This document shows positions 1-6,950 of a DNA stretch of 8,071 nucleotides, one piece after another; position 1 is the first letter of the stretch; each line of letters opens with the position of its first letter. The DNA is taken from positions 1 through 8,071 of the forward strand of contig CAJPPF010000098.1 in assembly GCA_905372445.1 (NCBI GenBank), in the 5' to 3' direction. Origin of the DNA: an uncultured Prevotella sp. Its GTDB lineage: Bacteria > Bacteroidota > Bacteroidia > Bacteroidales > Bacteroidaceae. A model generated the notes under the pieces. That model did not search any database. It was not told the DNA's origin and worked only from the letters and a program-made list of their open reading frames with translations. The translations under genes were made by a program, and so were the position numbers.

Positions 1-154
1 ATACGCCATGACTTGTAGCGAGGATGGTGCCGTCGGGCTTAAATGTTGTTAGTGAGAAAACTGTTTTACCAGCTTTCTGCACCATGGAACTTTGTGCAAA
101 GATGTGTGTTGTAAGTGTTAATACAAATGTGATTATTAATACTATCTTTCTCAT
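1..154 (-). CDS. Exported trypsin-like serine protease, N-terminal fragment
   Basis: Only the first 51 codons are in the window; the gene continues past base 1. The start ATG (154-152) overlaps the recN stop as ATGA, which fixes the start and suggests translational coupling. The product begins MRKIVLIITFVLTL and continues to a small-residue cleavage region ending IFAQ, a typical Sec signal peptide of about 20 residues, so the protein is exported to the periplasm or beyond. The mature part has VFSLTTFKPDGTILATSHGV, which resembles the first strands of trypsin-fold (HtrA-like) proteases, where a 'V-x-L-x-T-x3-G-x4-S-x-G' stretch precedes the catalytic His. No catalytic residue lies inside the window, so the protease call rests on this short resemblance and is tentative. 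The partial coding region and the signal peptide are secure. Confidence 0.62.
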   Translation of the reverse strand, partial: MRKIVLIITFVLTLTTHIFAQSSMVQKAGKTVFSLTTFKPDGTILATSHGV

Positions 155-1809
155 TGTCCTAAGAGTTCTTTGGCATTATTTATAGCTGCCTCAGTGACAT
201 TGCTGCCACTGAGCATCTGCGCAATCTCCTGAATACGCTCATCATCAGTGAGATGGGTCAAATGGCTGTGGGTTTCGTTATTATCTTGTTCTTTATATAC
301 TTTGTAGTGATTGCTTCCCTGAGCGGCAATCTGTGGCAGGTGTGTTATACTTATGACCTGACGATCGCTATGTCCCATCTCCTTCATGATGACTGCCATC
401 TGCTCTGCAATGCGTCCGGAAACACCTGTATCTATTTCATCAAAAATAATCGTTGGTAGTTTCACTGCACCGCTGAGCATAGCCTTTAATGACAGCATGA
501 CGCGCGCAATTTCACCTCCACTGGCTATTTCGCTGATAGGTCTGAGTGGAGTACCGGGGTTGGCTGAGAAGAGAAACTCAACATCATCGCAGCCGTTTGA
601 GGAAATTTCTTTCTTCTTTATGTTGATGTTGAAACTTACATTCGGTAGGGCTAATGCCTTCAGACGTTCTGCAATATCTGACACAATCGTTTTTATAGAA
701 GCCTTACGCTTCTTTGTCAGTTCATCGGCAGTCTTGCTGACCTTTGTCAATGACTCCTTCATTGAATTCTCAAGTTCTTCAAGTGCAACATCACTGTTTT
801 CTACATTATCAAGTGTAGCCTTATAGTCCTCCTGTAGTCTTACCAGTTCTTCAACACTGTTTACATGATGTTTCTGCTGAAGGGTATATATAGCATCGAG
901 ACGATTGTTGATTCGTTCAAGTTCCTGCGGGTCGTATTCTATATTCTCAAGCATATCGCTTACCTCGCTTGATATGTCTTTCAGTTCTATATATGTGTTG
1001 TCAAGGCGTTCGGTAATATCTTCTGCCTGTGGCAATACATCGGCTATAGATTTTATTGCTGACAGACTTCTGTAGAGTCGGGTAATGATACCAGTGCTTT
1101 CATCAGACAAGTTGCTGTCTACTTCATATAGGCTGCTCTTTATATCTTCAGAATGCTGCATGGTCTTTGACTGTTGCTCAAGGCTTTCTTCTTCACCAAC
1201 TTGCAAATTCAGTGCTGCAAGCTCATTATATTGGAACCTTATGAAGTCAATATTAGTCTTACTCTCTTCTATTGATTGCTTAGCCCGTTGTAGTTTTGAC
1301 TTTGAATCATTATATTCGGCATACTCTTTCTTGCACTGTGTCAGAAGGCTTTGATTCTTTGCAATGATATCGACTACAGAAAGTTGGAAATCCTGTTTCT
1401 GCAATAGGAGATTCTGATGCTGTGAGTGAATGTCGATTAGTTGTTCGCCGAGTTCCTTCATCAGGTTCAGTCCTACAGGTGTGTCGTTGATGAAAGCACG
1501 GCTCTTTCCGTTAGAATTGACTTCACGTCGTAGTATGCAATCCTCTCCGACGAAATCAATATCGTTTTCAAAGAAGAACTGCTCAAGAGCATATCGTGTA
1601 ATATCAAAATGTCCTTCTACAATACAGCGTTGTGTACCTTCCTTAATGGTTTTTACGTCAGCTCTGTTACCTAAGAGCAGACCAAGGGCGCCAAGGATAA
1701 TACTCTTTCCTGCACCCGTCTCTCCTGTTATAACAGAGAAGCCTGGATGGAAATCAACATTAAGTTCGTCGATTAGTGTGAAGTTCTTTATGTATAACTG
1801 CGTTAGCAT
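151..1809 (-). CDS. recN: DNA repair protein RecN (SMC-like ATPase)
   Basis: RecN is a cytoplasmic SMC-family ATPase that acts early at double-strand breaks, promoting cohesion and RecA-dependent recombination. At 552 aa this is full family length. Visible in order: Walker A GETGAGKS (residues 29-36) in the head-N half; the RecN-typical DIHSQHQN (126-133); a long Glu/Lys/Leu-rich coiled-coil region (about 155-370) that replaces the much longer SMC arms; the ABC signature SGGE (430-433); Walker B IIFDEIDTG (454-462) with the catalytic Glu; and the switch histidine in THLPQIAA (489-496). All ATPase residues are intact. The start ATG at 1809 gives MLTQLYIKNF, the expected N-terminus of the family. 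The gene lies 37 bp after the DUF4835 gene and overlaps the next start by 4 bp, so it belongs to the dnaN-led operon. No LexA-like operator was seen in front of it. Confidence 0.97.
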   Translation of the reverse strand: MLTQLYIKNFTLIDELNVDFHPGFSVITGETGAGKSIILGALGLLLGNRADVKTIKEGTQRCIVEGHFDITRYALEQFFFENDIDFVGEDCILRREVNSNGKSRAFINDTPVGLNLMKELGEQLIDIHSQHQNLLLQKQDFQLSVVDIIAKNQSLLTQCKKEYAEYNDSKSKLQRAKQSIEESKTNIDFIRFQYNELAALNLQVGEEESLEQQSKTMQHSEDIKSSLYEVDSNLSDESTGIITRLYRSLSAIKSIADVLPQAEDITERLDNTYIELKDISSEVSDMLENIEYDPQELERINNRLDAIYTLQQKHHVNSVEELVRLQEDYKATLDNVENSDVALEELENSMKESLTKVSKTADELTKKRKASIKTIVSDIAERLKALALPNVSFNINIKKKEISSNGCDDVEFLFSANPGTPLRPISEIASGGEIARVMLSLKAMLSGAVKLPTIIFDEIDTGVSGRIAEQMAVIMKEMGHSDRQVISITHLPQIAAQGSNHYKVYKEQDNNETHSHLTHLTDDERIQEIAQMLSGSNVTEAAINNAKELLGQ

Positions 1810-1845
1810 TATTCTTTATGGGGTTCTATTATCTGCAATAGACGG

Positions 1846-2760
1846 TTATTGCTTTATCTTATGCCAATATGTGCTCTGGCTGGCATTGATGCTGAAGAGA
1901 ATGTCGTAAACAGTTTCCTTTTCTTTTGCTGTGCCTTTACCTTTATAAATATTGACTAACTCATCTTTTTTGTAATCTGTCCATATCTGTGGTAATAGAC
2001 TCATTGGTTTATCCTCGTGAACTTTCTTCAACTTCTCTTCCAGCGCTGTTGTGATGTGTGTTCTTCCTCGTTCTACGTTATTTGCCATTTCATCCAGTCC
2101 ATTGCGGTAGTAATCGTATTGAAGTTGGCGGAATGGCTGCATACCTCCATCAAGATAATCGTTGATAATGGCAAAGCGATTCTTGTCGGAATCGAATGCC
2201 TTCCATCCTGGGAAGTTAAGATTCTGTGCGTTATTGCAGAGGTTCATGCAGCGCTGAAGCACATCTTCGCCAGCCATAGGACCAAATGTATCAAGGTCTA
2301 ATCCTATTATAAGGTATGCATAATAGGCAAACAGTGCCGTGAGTTGATTGTCAATCATTTCCTCGTTGAACTGAATCTGGTCAAACTGTGCGAAGGTGAA
2401 TGTGAACTCGTTGTCTGTATTATTATAAAAGGTTGTTGTATATGATGAGTTGTATACGGGGCGTGTGGCTTGTATGACTGCACGGCAAGTAAAAGTATTT
2501 GTTGATTGATCATACTTTGTCACCGTAATATTGAAGTTGCAAGGTATACGCTCGTTTTTCTGGAACTGAAGACTTGTCCACTGTTTCTCGTTCACAAACT
2601 TGTTAAGCGTCTCCTCTAAATTATCGAAGACACTTGTGTCTGTGCCTTGCACCTGATTGTGATTGACACGAATCTTTGCATCCAACTCTTGGCTCCAGCC
2701 TTTTATAAAGCAGAGCATTAGAATGAGTGTGAGAATGTAGCGCTTACTTGTTTTCATCAT
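1846..2760 (-). CDS. porD: DUF4835 family exported protein (PorD-type)
   Basis: The product is 304 aa, close to the usual length of DUF4835 proteins. It starts with a signal peptide (KR, then a hydrophobic stretch at about 8-19, and GWS-QE as the likely cleavage near residue 23). The mature N-terminus, QELDAKIRVNHNQVQGT followed by VFDNLEETLNKFVNEKQWT, is the hallmark of the family, as is the later FDQIQFNEEMIDNQLTALFAYYAYLIIG with LDLDTFGPMAGE. The family is confined to Bacteroidetes and is annotated in some genomes as the type IX secretion protein PorD. I do not know of a biochemical role, so the symbol is a family label. Two adjacent ATGs (2760, 2757) are possible starts. The gene lies 6 bp after the exonuclease gene and 37 bp before recN. 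In the relatives I recall, coaBC sits beside this gene; here it is absent. Confidence 0.85.
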   Translation of the reverse strand: MMKTSKRYILTLILMLCFIKGWSQELDAKIRVNHNQVQGTDTSVFDNLEETLNKFVNEKQWTSLQFQKNERIPCNFNITVTKYDQSTNTFTCRAVIQATRPVYNSSYTTTFYNNTDNEFTFTFAQFDQIQFNEEMIDNQLTALFAYYAYLIIGLDLDTFGPMAGEDVLQRCMNLCNNAQNLNFPGWKAFDSDKNRFAIINDYLDGGMQPFRQLQYDYYRNGLDEMANNVERGRTHITTALEEKLKKVHEDKPMSLLPQIWTDYKKDELVNIYKGKGTAKEKETVYDILFSINASQSTYWHKIKQ

Positions 2761-2766
2761 TTTGTC

Positions 2767-3618
2767 TTACTTTCCAAACTCCTGAAGACGGATTCTGGTT
2801 AGTACCTGTTTGGTGTTTGCAGGAAATTCGCCCTGCATCATCCAGCTATAGTATCCGGGGTCGCGGCGAAGCACATCGGTTACGTACCAGTTCTTGTACT
2901 TTCCGAAATTGAATGCTTCCTTCAATAGAGGATTACCGTCTTTATCGAGAAGAGGTTTATTGTCTGGTCCAAGTAACTCACGCCAAATGAAGCGCCCCGC
3001 GAAGTCTACGTTGTTGCCTTGTTTTGACACCTCGTTCAATAAGTCCATGTCGTTGATTAGCACTCTATAGTCTTCTTCCTGCTTTCCTGGAGCATACATA
3101 TCAAGTTGTCCCTGTAGCACGCGCCATGTTGCTTCTGTATCATCGTCTGCACGATGAGCCTGAAAGTCGTCTTCCATGTTACGACCACAGTAGAACTTAT
3201 ATGCTGCAGCTAAGTTACGACGCTCCATTTTGCGGAAGATCACCATTGCATCTATCAAACGACATTTTGAAAAATCGAAATTGATGCCGGCGCGTATAAA
3301 CTCTTCGGCAAGGAGTGGAATATCAAAGTGATTGGAATTATACCCTGCAAAATCGCAACCGTCGAATTCCTCGTAGAGTTCATGAGCCATATCCTTGAAT
3401 GTCGGTGCATCTTTCACCATATCATCAGTGATATGTGTCAGTTCCTGTACCATGACAGGTATTGGGCGTTCAGGATTTACGAAGAACGTGTTTCGTTTCT
3501 CTTCTCCGCTTGGCCAGATTTTTATATATGAAATCTGTATTATTCGGTCGTTTACTATATCAAGACCGGTGGTCTCCAGATCGAAGACCACCAGTGCTTT
3601 TGTAAGATTGAGTTTCAT
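2767..3618 (-). CDS. DEDDh 3'-5' exonuclease with ExoX-like C-terminal domain
   Basis: This is a DnaQ-superfamily nuclease that removes nucleotides from DNA 3' ends using two metal ions. All five DEDDh residues are visible: D13 and E15 in FDLETTG (Exo I), D99 in GYNSNHFDIPLL (Exo II), and H155 and D160 in AHRADDDTEAT (Exo III, spacing H-x4-D). A second domain of about 80 residues follows, with FGKYKNWYVTDVLRRDPGYYSWMM (about 238-261), the pattern of the ExoX-like C-terminal domain, which may bind DNA. The length is 283 aa. It lies 4 bp downstream of dnaN, suggesting work with the clamp in proofreading or repair. QLDMY (171-175), just after the nuclease core, resembles a clamp-binding pentapeptide. 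It is often annotated as a polymerase III epsilon subunit, but whether it is the replicative proofreader cannot be told from sequence alone. Confidence 0.92.
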   Translation of the reverse strand: MKLNLTKALVVFDLETTGLDIVNDRIIQISYIKIWPSGEEKRNTFFVNPERPIPVMVQELTHITDDMVKDAPTFKDMAHELYEEFDGCDFAGYNSNHFDIPLLAEEFIRAGINFDFSKCRLIDAMVIFRKMERRNLAAAYKFYCGRNMEDDFQAHRADDDTEATWRVLQGQLDMYAPGKQEEDYRVLINDMDLLNEVSKQGNNVDFAGRFIWRELLGPDNKPLLDKDGNPLLKEAFNFGKYKNWYVTDVLRRDPGYYSWMMQGEFPANTKQVLTRIRLQEFGK

Positions 3619-3622
3619 CTTT

Positions 3623-4744
3623 TTAGTCGTTAAGAAGCATTGGCATGATCAGCATTAGCACTTCTTCATTTTCTTCTTGTTTGGTAGGTACTATTATGCC
3701 GGCACGACTTGGGTCGGATAATTGAAGTGTCACCTCGTCACAATCAAGGTTGTTCAGAATCTCTGTTAGCGATCCTCCCTTGAATCCAATGCTCATTGGA
3801 CGACCATTGTAATCGCAGTGTATATTTTCCTGTGCGCTTGTTGAGAAGTCGATATCTTCTGATTTCAGTTCAAGCTTACCCATTTCAAGATGGAAACGGA
3901 TTAGCTGTGTGCCACTGGCAAAAGGCAACACACGGCGCAATGCTGACAACAGAACCTTTCGGTCAATTGTCATCTCATTTGGATTATTCTGTGGGATTAC
4001 ACTGTTATAGTTTGGATAACGACCTTCTATAAGACGGCAGCTGAGAGTGCCATCGCCGAAAATAATTTCTGCGTTTCGGTTGTCGAACTTTATGACCACG
4101 TCACCACCGTCTTTACTAAGCACGTTCTTCAATAATGTAGCTGGCTTTTTCTGCATTATGAATGCAGCTGGGGCTTCTGATTTTACTGTGAAGTTCTTAT
4201 TGCGTACGAGTTTATGCCCGTCGCTGGCTACAATTGCCAATGAATCTTCAGTGAGGTCAAAATAAATACCGTTCATCACTGGCCGAAGCTCATCCTGAGC
4301 AGTTGCGAAGAGTGAACGGCTTATATTGTTGCATAGAATACTTGCATCAATTGTTATCACTGATGCACCTTCACCTATAGGCTGTACTAAAGGATATTCA
4401 TTGGCATTCATCGCTGTGAAGTTGTACATACCGTTTTGATAAAGCACCTTTATAGTGAGGTTTATTGGGTCAACGTCAAATGTAAGCGGTTGTTCAGGCA
4501 GTTCGCGCACAGCGTCAAGGATTGTATGGTTTGGTATAGCGAACTTTCCTTCGACATCAGAGTCTTCGAGTGCAATAGAGGTAGTCATGACGGTCTCACT
4601 GTCACTTGCAGTGATTGTCATTCGTCCGTTTGCAACATCGAAAAGGAAACAATCAAGAATTGCAAGTGAATTCTTATTGTTGATAACTTTAGCCAGAGTC
4701 TGCAACTGATTGTTGAGCTCACTGCTTGATAAGGTAAATCTCAT
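3623..4744 (-). CDS. dnaN: DNA polymerase III beta subunit (sliding clamp)
   Basis: The beta clamp is a ring-shaped homodimer that encircles DNA and tethers polymerase III and many repair proteins. I place the start at ATG 4744, giving MRFTLSSSELNNQLQTLAKVI and 373 aa, the normal family length. The frame stays open to an upstream ATG at 4813, but that adds 23 unrelated residues and runs across the promoter. Three similar clamp domains of about 120 residues are recognisable. Typical segments are SLAILDCFLFDV (domain 1), RPVMNGIYFDL with LAIVASDGHKLVR (domain 2), IEGRYPNYNSVIP, and the C-terminal LIMPMLLND, which lines the peptide-binding pocket as VMPMRL does in E. coli. It is the first gene of the minus-strand operon and is divergent from the DUF3127 gene. 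No dnaA or oriC lies next to it in this window. Confidence 0.97.
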   Translation of the reverse strand: MRFTLSSSELNNQLQTLAKVINNKNSLAILDCFLFDVANGRMTITASDSETVMTTSIALEDSDVEGKFAIPNHTILDAVRELPEQPLTFDVDPINLTIKVLYQNGMYNFTAMNANEYPLVQPIGEGASVITIDASILCNNISRSLFATAQDELRPVMNGIYFDLTEDSLAIVASDGHKLVRNKNFTVKSEAPAAFIMQKKPATLLKNVLSKDGGDVVIKFDNRNAEIIFGDGTLSCRLIEGRYPNYNSVIPQNNPNEMTIDRKVLLSALRRVLPFASGTQLIRFHLEMGKLELKSEDIDFSTSAQENIHCDYNGRPMSIGFKGGSLTEILNNLDCDEVTLQLSDPSRAGIIVPTKQEENEEVLMLIMPMLLND

Positions 4745-4773
4745 ATACTTATACTTAAATTGTTTTTCTTTCG

Positions 4774-4805
4774 CAAAAATACAAAAATATGTCGGTCCAA
4801 ACAAA
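4774..4805 (-). promoter_or_regulatory. Promoter of the dnaN operon
   Basis: On the minus strand TATTTTTG (4781-4774) matches the Bacteroidetes -7 consensus TAnnTTTG exactly. A TTTG at 4805-4802 lies 20 nt upstream as the -33 element, with a second TTTG at 4801-4798. This places the transcription start about 25 nt before the dnaN ATG at 4744. A second overlapping TATTTTTG lies about 9 bp further upstream. The start site itself is inferred. Confidence 0.7.
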
Positions 4806-4829
4806 AAAAACATGAGAAATGTTTCTTAA

Positions 4830-4864
4830 TTTAGAACTATTTTATTAATTTCGCGGTACATTTG
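4830..4864 (+). promoter_or_regulatory. Promoter of the DUF3127 gene
   Basis: TACATTTG (4857-4864) is a perfect TAnnTTTG -7 element on the plus strand, with only a weak -33 candidate (TTTAG, 4830-4834; 22-nt spacer). The predicted leader is AT-rich and about 28 nt long before the ATG at 4897. It is back to back with the dnaN promoter; the two core promoters are about 25 bp apart. Confidence 0.65.
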
Positions 4865-4896
4865 ATGTAAAACTCGATAAAAATAAAAATAGATTA

Positions 4897-5316
4897 ATGG
4901 AATTACAAGGTAAAATTATTGCAGCTCTTGAGCAGCGTTCTGGTGACAGCAAAAGAAATCCAGGAGAAAAATGGGTATCACAGGAATTTGTTATTGAGGT
5001 GCCAGGACAGTATCCACGTAAGATGCTTTTCAATGTTTGGGGAGCTGATCGTCTTCAGCGTTTTAATATTCAGATAGGACAGACTTACACAGTTTCATTT
5101 GATATTGATGCTCGTGAGTGGAATGGCCGTTGGTTCAACGATATTCGTGCTTATGATGTACGTCTTGTAGATCCTGCGACATTGGGTGGCACAGGCGCGG
5201 CTCCTTTTGCTCCGGAGAATGCTCCCTTTGCTCCTCAGGCAAATGTCTCTCAGGAAGAGCCGTTTACTAATGTGCAGACAGAAGATACAGAGTCTACAGA
5301 TGACTTGCCATTCTAA
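4897..5316 (+). CDS. DUF3127 OB-fold protein with SSB-like acidic C-terminal tip
   Basis: The product is a 139-aa cytoplasmic protein. Residues 1-91 match the DUF3127 pattern: MELQGKIIAALEQRSG, a basic stretch DSKRNPGEKW, QEFVIEVPGQYPRKMLFNVWG, then GQTYTVSFDIDAREWNGRWFNDIRAYDV. This is a small beta-barrel rich in aromatic and basic residues, as in OB-fold nucleic-acid binders. Residues 92-139 form a disordered, acidic tail with a tandem seven-residue repeat (APFAPEN/APFAPQA, 102-115), ending DDLPF. This closely resembles the DDDIPF tip through which SSB recruits repair proteins. No function is established to my knowledge; ssDNA or RNA binding is inferred from fold and tail. The gene has its own promoter and terminator, so it is monocistronic. 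It is not classical SSB: it is shorter and the core differs. Confidence 0.9.
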   Translation: MELQGKIIAALEQRSGDSKRNPGEKWVSQEFVIEVPGQYPRKMLFNVWGADRLQRFNIQIGQTYTVSFDIDAREWNGRWFNDIRAYDVRLVDPATLGGTGAAPFAPENAPFAPQANVSQEEPFTNVQTEDTESTDDLPF

Positions 5317-5358
5317 TTCGTAGTCAAGTAGACAACATATCTTATATGGTATATTGAT

Positions 5359-5388
5359 AAGGCTCGCTACAAAAAGCGAGCTTTTTTT
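5359..5388 (+). terminator. Rho-independent terminator after the DUF3127 gene
   Basis: GCTCGCT (5362-5368) pairs perfectly with AGCGAGC (5375-5381) around the loop ACAAAA, followed at once by seven T's (5382-5388). The AAG before the stem can extend the pairing into the T run. It lies 43 bp after the stop codon. There is no matching T run on the other strand, so it works for plus-strand transcripts only. Confidence 0.92.
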
Positions 5389-5550
5389 ATATATTTGGTT
5401 TTATGTAGACTTCATCCCGCAGATTCATTGTGTTTTCGAATAAGCGCTTTTTTGACTGTATTGCTATTCTTAACACATGTCTTTTCTGTAAAATATTTAT
5501 AATTTGGTGGCAAAAACAGTGTTTTTTATTTATAATTTCAAGAATTGTAG

Positions 5551-5558
5551 TAACTTTG
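5551..5558 (+). promoter_or_regulatory. -7 element for the MltF-like gene
   Basis: TAACTTTG is an exact TAnnTTTG match, 14 bp before the ATG at 5573. It implies a leader of only about 10 nt and rules against earlier in-frame starts. No TTTG is seen at the -33 distance. A 12-bp direct repeat, TATTTATAATTT, occurs upstream at 5494-5505 and 5527-5538 (33 bp apart, about three helical turns). It could be a regulator site or simply AT-rich background. The rest of 5389-5550 shows no gene. Confidence 0.6.
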
Positions 5559-5572
5559 TAATCGAGTTCGTA

Positions 5573-6793
5573 ATGAAAGTGAGATTTCTGATATCAATGT
5601 TGTTGCTGCAGTCAATACTTTTTGTTGGTTGTCAACAGCAAAGTAGTGCTCCAGACCCTTGGGGCGCCAACAAAGATAATTCCCCTTCTGAGAAAAAGTC
5701 TTCGACGCTTCAACTTGACGATATCATATCTAATGGCGAACTGATAATGGTTACAATATCCGGACCGGAGACCTACTACGAATATCATGGTCGCGGCATG
5801 GGTCTGCAGTATCTTTTGTTGCAGAAGTTTTGCGAACATATAGGCGTGTCTCTTCGTGTTGATGTCTGTAGGGATACAGCTGACATGGTGAACCGTATAA
5901 AGAACGGCGAAGCTGATGTCCTTGCCATGCCTCTTAATACATCGTATGACGGATTGGCTAACTGTATATCTAATGCTTCTGGTGGAAAATGGCACTGGCT
6001 CGTAAATAATGGCAATACCACACTTGCAGACACGTTGAACACATACTTCACCCCCTCTGTATTGAAGAAAGTACAAGATGAAGAGGCGTTCTATCTGTCG
6101 TCGGCAAGTGTCACCCGTCGTATTTTCTCCCCGATGTTGAACCGTTCGAAGGGCGTTATTTCCGAATACGATTATCTGTTTCAACGCTACAGTACTATGG
6201 CTGGTTGGGATTGGCGACTGCTTGCAGCTCAGTGTTATCAAGAGTCGACCTTCGACGCTCGTGCTGTATCGTGGGCAGGGGCATGCGGACTAATGCAGAT
6301 AATGCCTTCGACAGCCAAGCATCTTGGTTTGGAACTCTCGCATATTTACGACCCCGAGAAGAACATCGCTACAGCATGTCGATATATTGGTGAACTGACA
6401 CGTCACTTTTCTGATGTCAGCAATCCTTCGGAGAAAATAAAATTTGTATTGGCAAGCTATAATGGTGGCTCAAATCATGTACGCGATGCTATGGCGCTGG
6501 CACGTAAATATGGTGATTCCCCTTATATATGGAACGATGTGCAGAAGTATATCCTTGGTCTTCAAAGTCCGGAGTATTATAAAGACTCGGTTGTGAAGAG
6601 CGGTTATATGCGAGGTAGCGAGACAGCAGATTATGTTGATCGTATTTGGGCGCGCTGGATGGATTATCGTGGCGTGAAAGGTTTTGGTAAACGCGCACAG
6701 CGCCAGTCGACATCCTCTCCTTCGTTTTCTCCGTCAAGTGTTGTTCCCGAACCTCATCCTTCAGCACGTCGCAAGTCAAAGTATGAACTGTAA
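5573..6793 (+). CDS. MltF-like lipoprotein lytic transglycosylase
   Basis: The enzyme cleaves the MurNAc-GlcNAc bond of peptidoglycan without hydrolysis, forming 1,6-anhydro-MurNAc. The 406-aa product starts with a lipoprotein signal (MKVRFLISMLLLQSILFVGC) with lipobox FVGC and lipidation at C20, so it is membrane-anchored. Residues about 46-165 resemble a solute-binding (SBP_bac_3) module as in MltF: GRGMGLQYLLLQKFCEHIGVSLRV and IKNGEADVLAMPL. This module is shorter than in E. coli MltF (518 aa overall), so the sensory lobe is probably incomplete, which may be usual in Bacteroidales homologues. The SLT catalytic domain (about 198-330) has AAQCYQESTFD with catalytic E224, GLMQIMP (239-245) and ASYNGG (294-299). 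A Ser/Pro-rich, basic tail ends the protein. The ATG at 5573 is preferred because the -7 element lies just upstream; an in-frame TTG at 5504 would put extra residues before the lipoprotein signal. Confidence 0.93.
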   Translation: MKVRFLISMLLLQSILFVGCQQQSSAPDPWGANKDNSPSEKKSSTLQLDDIISNGELIMVTISGPETYYEYHGRGMGLQYLLLQKFCEHIGVSLRVDVCRDTADMVNRIKNGEADVLAMPLNTSYDGLANCISNASGGKWHWLVNNGNTTLADTLNTYFTPSVLKKVQDEEAFYLSSASVTRRIFSPMLNRSKGVISEYDYLFQRYSTMAGWDWRLLAAQCYQESTFDARAVSWAGACGLMQIMPSTAKHLGLELSHIYDPEKNIATACRYIGELTRHFSDVSNPSEKIKFVLASYNGGSNHVRDAMALARKYGDSPYIWNDVQKYILGLQSPEYYKDSVVKSGYMRGSETADYVDRIWARWMDYRGVKGFGKRAQRQSTSSPSFSPSSVVPEPHPSARRKSKYEL

Positions 6794-6863
6794 TCAACGG
6801 CTGATAATCATGTTGTATTAATAGCCGATATTATATGCGCTAAGTTATAAAAGATTCCGTTTA

Positions 6864-6929
6864 CATCTAAGTTAAGCGTCTGACAAAGAAATAGGTCATT
6901 AACGGGATATAACTAATGAAATTTAGATG
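6864..6929. repeat. Nested inverted repeat with degenerate CTAATGA motifs
   Basis: CATCTAAGTT (6864-6873) is inverted as AATTTAGATG (6920-6929; 9 of 10 bases). Nested inside, TCATTA (6896-6901, minus-oriented motif) faces TAATGA (6914-6919). The inner elements look like worn copies of the motif found at 7586-7807. AAATAGGTCATTA (6889-6901) matches AAATCGGTCATTA (7611-7623) at 12 of 13 bases. CTAATGAAATTTAGAT (6913-6928) resembles CTAATGAACAATTTGGAT (7586-7603) with a 2-bp gap and one mismatch. It may be one edge of a repeat element. Confidence 0.5.
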
Positions 6930-6950
6930 AGCACTTGAATTTCAGCACAT

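Noticed and set aside
1430..1909. Plus-strand open frame of 159 codons opposite recN
   Set aside because: It is a Ser/Pro-rich shadow of the recN reading frame, with no domain and no start signals.
4745..4813. In-frame upstream ATG extending dnaN by 23 residues
   Set aside because: The extension is hydrophobic and lysine-rich, unlike any clamp N-terminus, and it lies over the predicted promoter. The internal ATG gives the exact family start and length.
5455..5480. Terminator around AAGCGCTT followed by T's at about 5442-5455
   Set aside because: The palindrome has no loop and only a 4-bp half-stem; the true terminator is at 5359-5388.
5504..5572. In-frame TTG start extending the MltF-like protein
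   Set aside because: It would place 23 residues before a complete lipoprotein signal peptide, and the best -7 element (5551-5558) lies downstream of it.
5612..6241. Long minus-strand open frame (209 codons) opposite the MltF-like gene
   Set aside because: It is antisense to a confidently identified gene, with low-complexity Cys/His/Arg-rich wording and no promoter or recognisable domain.
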